The translations under genes and the position numbers were made by a program. 64,000 nt of DNA from Bradyrhizobium sp. B124 (GTDB taxonomy: Bacteria; Pseudomonadota; Alphaproteobacteria; Rhizobiales; Xanthobacteraceae): the NCBI RefSeq assembly GCF_038967635.1, contig NZ_CP152413.1, positions 1,364,001-1,428,000 on the forward strand. Reading direction: 5' to 3'. The notes below the pieces were generated by a model, which saw only the letters and a program-made list of their open reading frames with translations, was not told the origin of the DNA and ran no database searches. Of the stretch, positions 62,414-64,000 are shown piece by piece (positions within the stretch are counted from its first letter, which is position 1; each line of letters begins with the position of its first letter).

Positions 62414-63891
62414 CGCTTGCCCTTCGCGGCCAGGTCGACCGGCTCAACCCCATTGATGAACGTCCAAACCGTGCCGGCGGGGATCCGGCAGCGGAAACGG
62501 CTGTAACGAGTGTCGACCAGCATGTTGCAAATGCCCGTCACGGCATTGACCAGCCGCTCAACGCCGGCCTGCACGGTCGCTTGCAGGTTTTCGCGGCGCG
62601 AGGCCGAGCCGTAGACCGCCGGCGCATCGGAGACCGGCCGGAAGCCGATCTTGAGCTTGACCCGGCGCCCATCGGTCCCCTGTTCGGCGGTCTCAAGCGT
62701 CGCCTCGAGGTTCGGACCACGGAAAAACGATGCCTTGTGATCGGTCGAGAACGCCGCCAGCTCCGGAACGATCACCGTCGACAGGCTGTCAAAGGACTGG
62801 ACGATTGCATCCAGGTTCGACCCGATCAGCGTATCCACCGCCTCGAGCGTGATGCCAGGCTGCGCCATCTTGAACAGAAACTCACCCGAGATTTGCAGCG
62901 GCGTGAATTTGTCCAATACCTGGTCGTAGACCAACGCCTTGTCGAACTGGTTCACCACGCCGTTGACCGACTTGTAAGCCCAGAGGACGCGCGAGCTGCG
63001 CGGATCGGCGAAGCCTTGGAAAAGCTGCGGGTTCGTCGCGTCGAGATCGGTGGAAAACGTGCGGTCGACGCGCTCGCGGCCGATCGGCACCGGCACCCCG
63101 CCGGGGTCGATCCGGTGGAAGCCCTTCAACGAGTAGAAGAAGATGCTCGAGCCAGAGCGCACAAGGCTCCCGGGCCCATACACGCCGAGCCCTTCGGCGA
63201 TCTTCTGGATTTGGAACACGCGGGGATCGCCCGGCAGGTAGATCATGCGCCGGATGATGTTGTCTTGCAGGATGACGCCCGTTTCCCCGCCGGCGATGCC
63301 GCGGCAAAAGCCGCCGTCCGCCAAATCCTGGTAATCCGCCGAGTTGATGCCGGGCGTCCATGAATTCGGGCCGTTCACGTCATTGAGGCCCGACCACTGC
63401 ACGCGGTTCGGATTGGACAGCAGGCCGCCCAGGACCACGAACCGACCCACGATGTCGATGTAGCGCGCCTGCGGCGGATTGCCGGCCACGTTCGCGAAGG
63501 CGGTCGAACTGGAAATGTCGAAATATTGCAGAACGACGTTCGCTTGGGTCGCGATCACCAGGTTGTTGAACTGGACAAACTGCCAATTGTCGTTGGCCGA
63601 GACCGCGGCATATGGGCCGCCGGCAAGCGACACCTTCGAAAATCCATAGGTGGTGTTGTCCATCAGCCAGAGATCGGACGCCGTTGCCGCGAACACGACA
63701 ACAGAACCGTCCGTCTTATAGGCGGCGAACGCGCCGCGGCACTGTGCGCCGAGCGCCTGCGAGAGCGCGGTGAGGCTTGGAAACGGCCCGTAGCCGTCGC
63801 CGCGCGGCACCACGTTGAGCACGTTGCGGCCGGTCTGCGCCTGGTAGTCGCTGAGATCGGGACGGTAGTCGGGAAACGGGATGACCGGCAT
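62410..63891 (-). CDS. Phage DNA-stabilisation / tail protein (P22 gp10-like)
   Basis: 493 residues (MPVIPFPDYRPDLSDYQAQT). Features: DYRPDLSDYQAQTGRNVLNVVPRGDGY, repeated beta strands with Trp/Phe/Tyr and WSGLNDVNGPNSWTPGINSA, QIQKIAEGLGVYGPGSLVRSG and FFYSLKGFHRIDPGGVPVPIG. This resembles the packaged-DNA-stabilisation or tail-hub proteins of podoviruses, which close the portal after packaging. Begins with a TGATG overlap to the gene upstream. Confidence 0.75.
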   Translation of the reverse strand: MPVIPFPDYRPDLSDYQAQTGRNVLNVVPRGDGYGPFPSLTALSQALGAQCRGAFAAYKTDGSVVVFAATASDLWLMDNTTYGFSKVSLAGGPYAAVSANDNWQFVQFNNLVIATQANVVLQYFDISSSTAFANVAGNPPQARYIDIVGRFVVLGGLLSNPNRVQWSGLNDVNGPNSWTPGINSADYQDLADGGFCRGIAGGETGVILQDNIIRRMIYLPGDPRVFQIQKIAEGLGVYGPGSLVRSGSSIFFYSLKGFHRIDPGGVPVPIGRERVDRTFSTDLDATNPQLFQGFADPRSSRVLWAYKSVNGVVNQFDKALVYDQVLDKFTPLQISGEFLFKMAQPGITLEAVDTLIGSNLDAIVQSFDSLSTVIVPELAAFSTDHKASFFRGPNLEATLETAEQGTDGRRVKLKIGFRPVSDAPAVYGSASRRENLQATVQAGVERLVNAVTGICNMLVDTRYSRFRCRIPAGTVWTFINGVEPVDLAAKGKR

Positions 63892-64000
63892 CAGAACTCC
63901 GTTGCCTTGATCTTGCCCGCCGACATGCGCGCCGAGGTCTCATAGTCGAGCTTGCCTTTGTAAGCGGGGATTTGGAGCTGCATGCGCTGCATCCCGTCCG
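63891..64000 (-). CDS. Phage structural protein, C-terminal end (3' end only)
   Basis: The last 36 codons are visible: ...GMQRMQLQIPAYKGKLDYET, then SARMSAGKIKATEF and a stop that overlaps the next start (TGATG). The remainder lies beyond the window. By position it should be a head-tail joining or virion protein of the same late operon. Confidence 0.7.
   Translation of the reverse strand, partial: DGMQRMQLQIPAYKGKLDYETSARMSAGKIKATEF

Larger units (their letters stand above)
49403..64000. mobile_element. Prophage (podovirus-like), one end only
   Basis: Runs from the tRNA-Pro 3' fragment to beyond the window. Late genes are on the minus strand: DNA-stabilisation-type protein, small virion proteins, ejection-type proteins, transglycosylase, tail fibre, holin, GH24 endolysin, Rz/Rz1. 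Cargo genes face the other way (dCTP deaminase pair, SGNH hydrolase). No integrase, repressor, terminase or capsid gene is in view; they must be on the far side. No long tail-tube or tape-measure genes are seen, which supports a short-tailed phage. Confidence 0.85.

Noticed and set aside
1..64000. CRISPR arrays or insertion sequences
   Set aside because: No regularly spaced direct repeats and no transposase-like protein were seen.

Overview
The window is high-GC DNA (strong G/C preference at third codon positions) from an alphaproteobacterium of the Bradyrhizobium / Rhodopseudomonas kind. The signs are the Rhizobiales NadQ-type regulator next to nadABC, a GcrA cell-cycle regulator, a large porin with a 23-residue leader, a two-gene rplM-rpsI operon, a heme A synthase, and several families of dispersed palindromic repeats that I associate with Bradyrhizobium genomes. 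This is inference from gene content; no 16S gene is present.

Layout. 1-6.0 kb: tail of an AraC regulator, then a minus-strand group (M19 dipeptidase, orphan Tat-exported substrate-binding protein, haloalkane dehalogenase) and a hybrid histidine kinase. 6.1-12.3 kb: a large secreted-type metalloprotease, a class I glutamine amidotransferase, an AI-2E family permease and a membrane diguanylate cyclase. 12.4-17.6 kb: rplM-rpsI with a clear terminator, then thioesterase, enoyl-CoA hydratase, CoA-binding protein and O-acetylhomoserine sulfhydrylase. 17.6-22.0 kb: NAD regulator and the overlapping nadA-nadB-nadC operon with two matching operator palindromes in front of nadA. 22.0-28.5 kb: ctaA, a DUF2842 protein, a polysaccharide deacetylase, an acetyltransferase, and a divergent LysR/MFS pair. 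28.6-36.0 kb: an exopolysaccharide locus (Wzz/ExoP-type protein with a degenerate kinase domain, Wza-type export lipoprotein, GT4, undecaprenyl-phosphate sugar transferase, O-antigen ligase-type polymerase). 35.9-45.7 kb: MarR/FAD monooxygenase pair, a mixed catabolic set (enoyl reductase-like, DUF169, YdcF, acetamidase/formamidase, acyl-CoA synthetase), gcrA and an SDR. 46-49.3 kb: small orphan genes, the porin with tandem terminators, and a MarR-type regulator.

49.4-64.0 kb is the end of a prophage. It is bounded by a 45-nt 3' fragment of a tRNA-Pro gene, which is the expected attachment-site scar of a tRNA-targeting integrase. The late genes run leftward on the minus strand: DNA-stabilisation/tail protein, small virion proteins, three large alanine-rich ejection-type proteins, a transglycosylase, a collar-type tail fibre, then a holin / GH24 endolysin / overlapping Rz-Rz1 spanin lysis cassette. 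The set looks podovirus-like. Between the lysis genes and the attachment scar, on the opposite strand and with less G/C-rich codon use, sits a 512-residue two-domain deaminase that fits the anti-phage dCTP deaminase (AvcD) family, followed by a closely spaced 64-residue protein of unknown function. This is the best candidate in the window for a poorly described system: a prophage-borne nucleotide-depletion defence module with a possible new partner.
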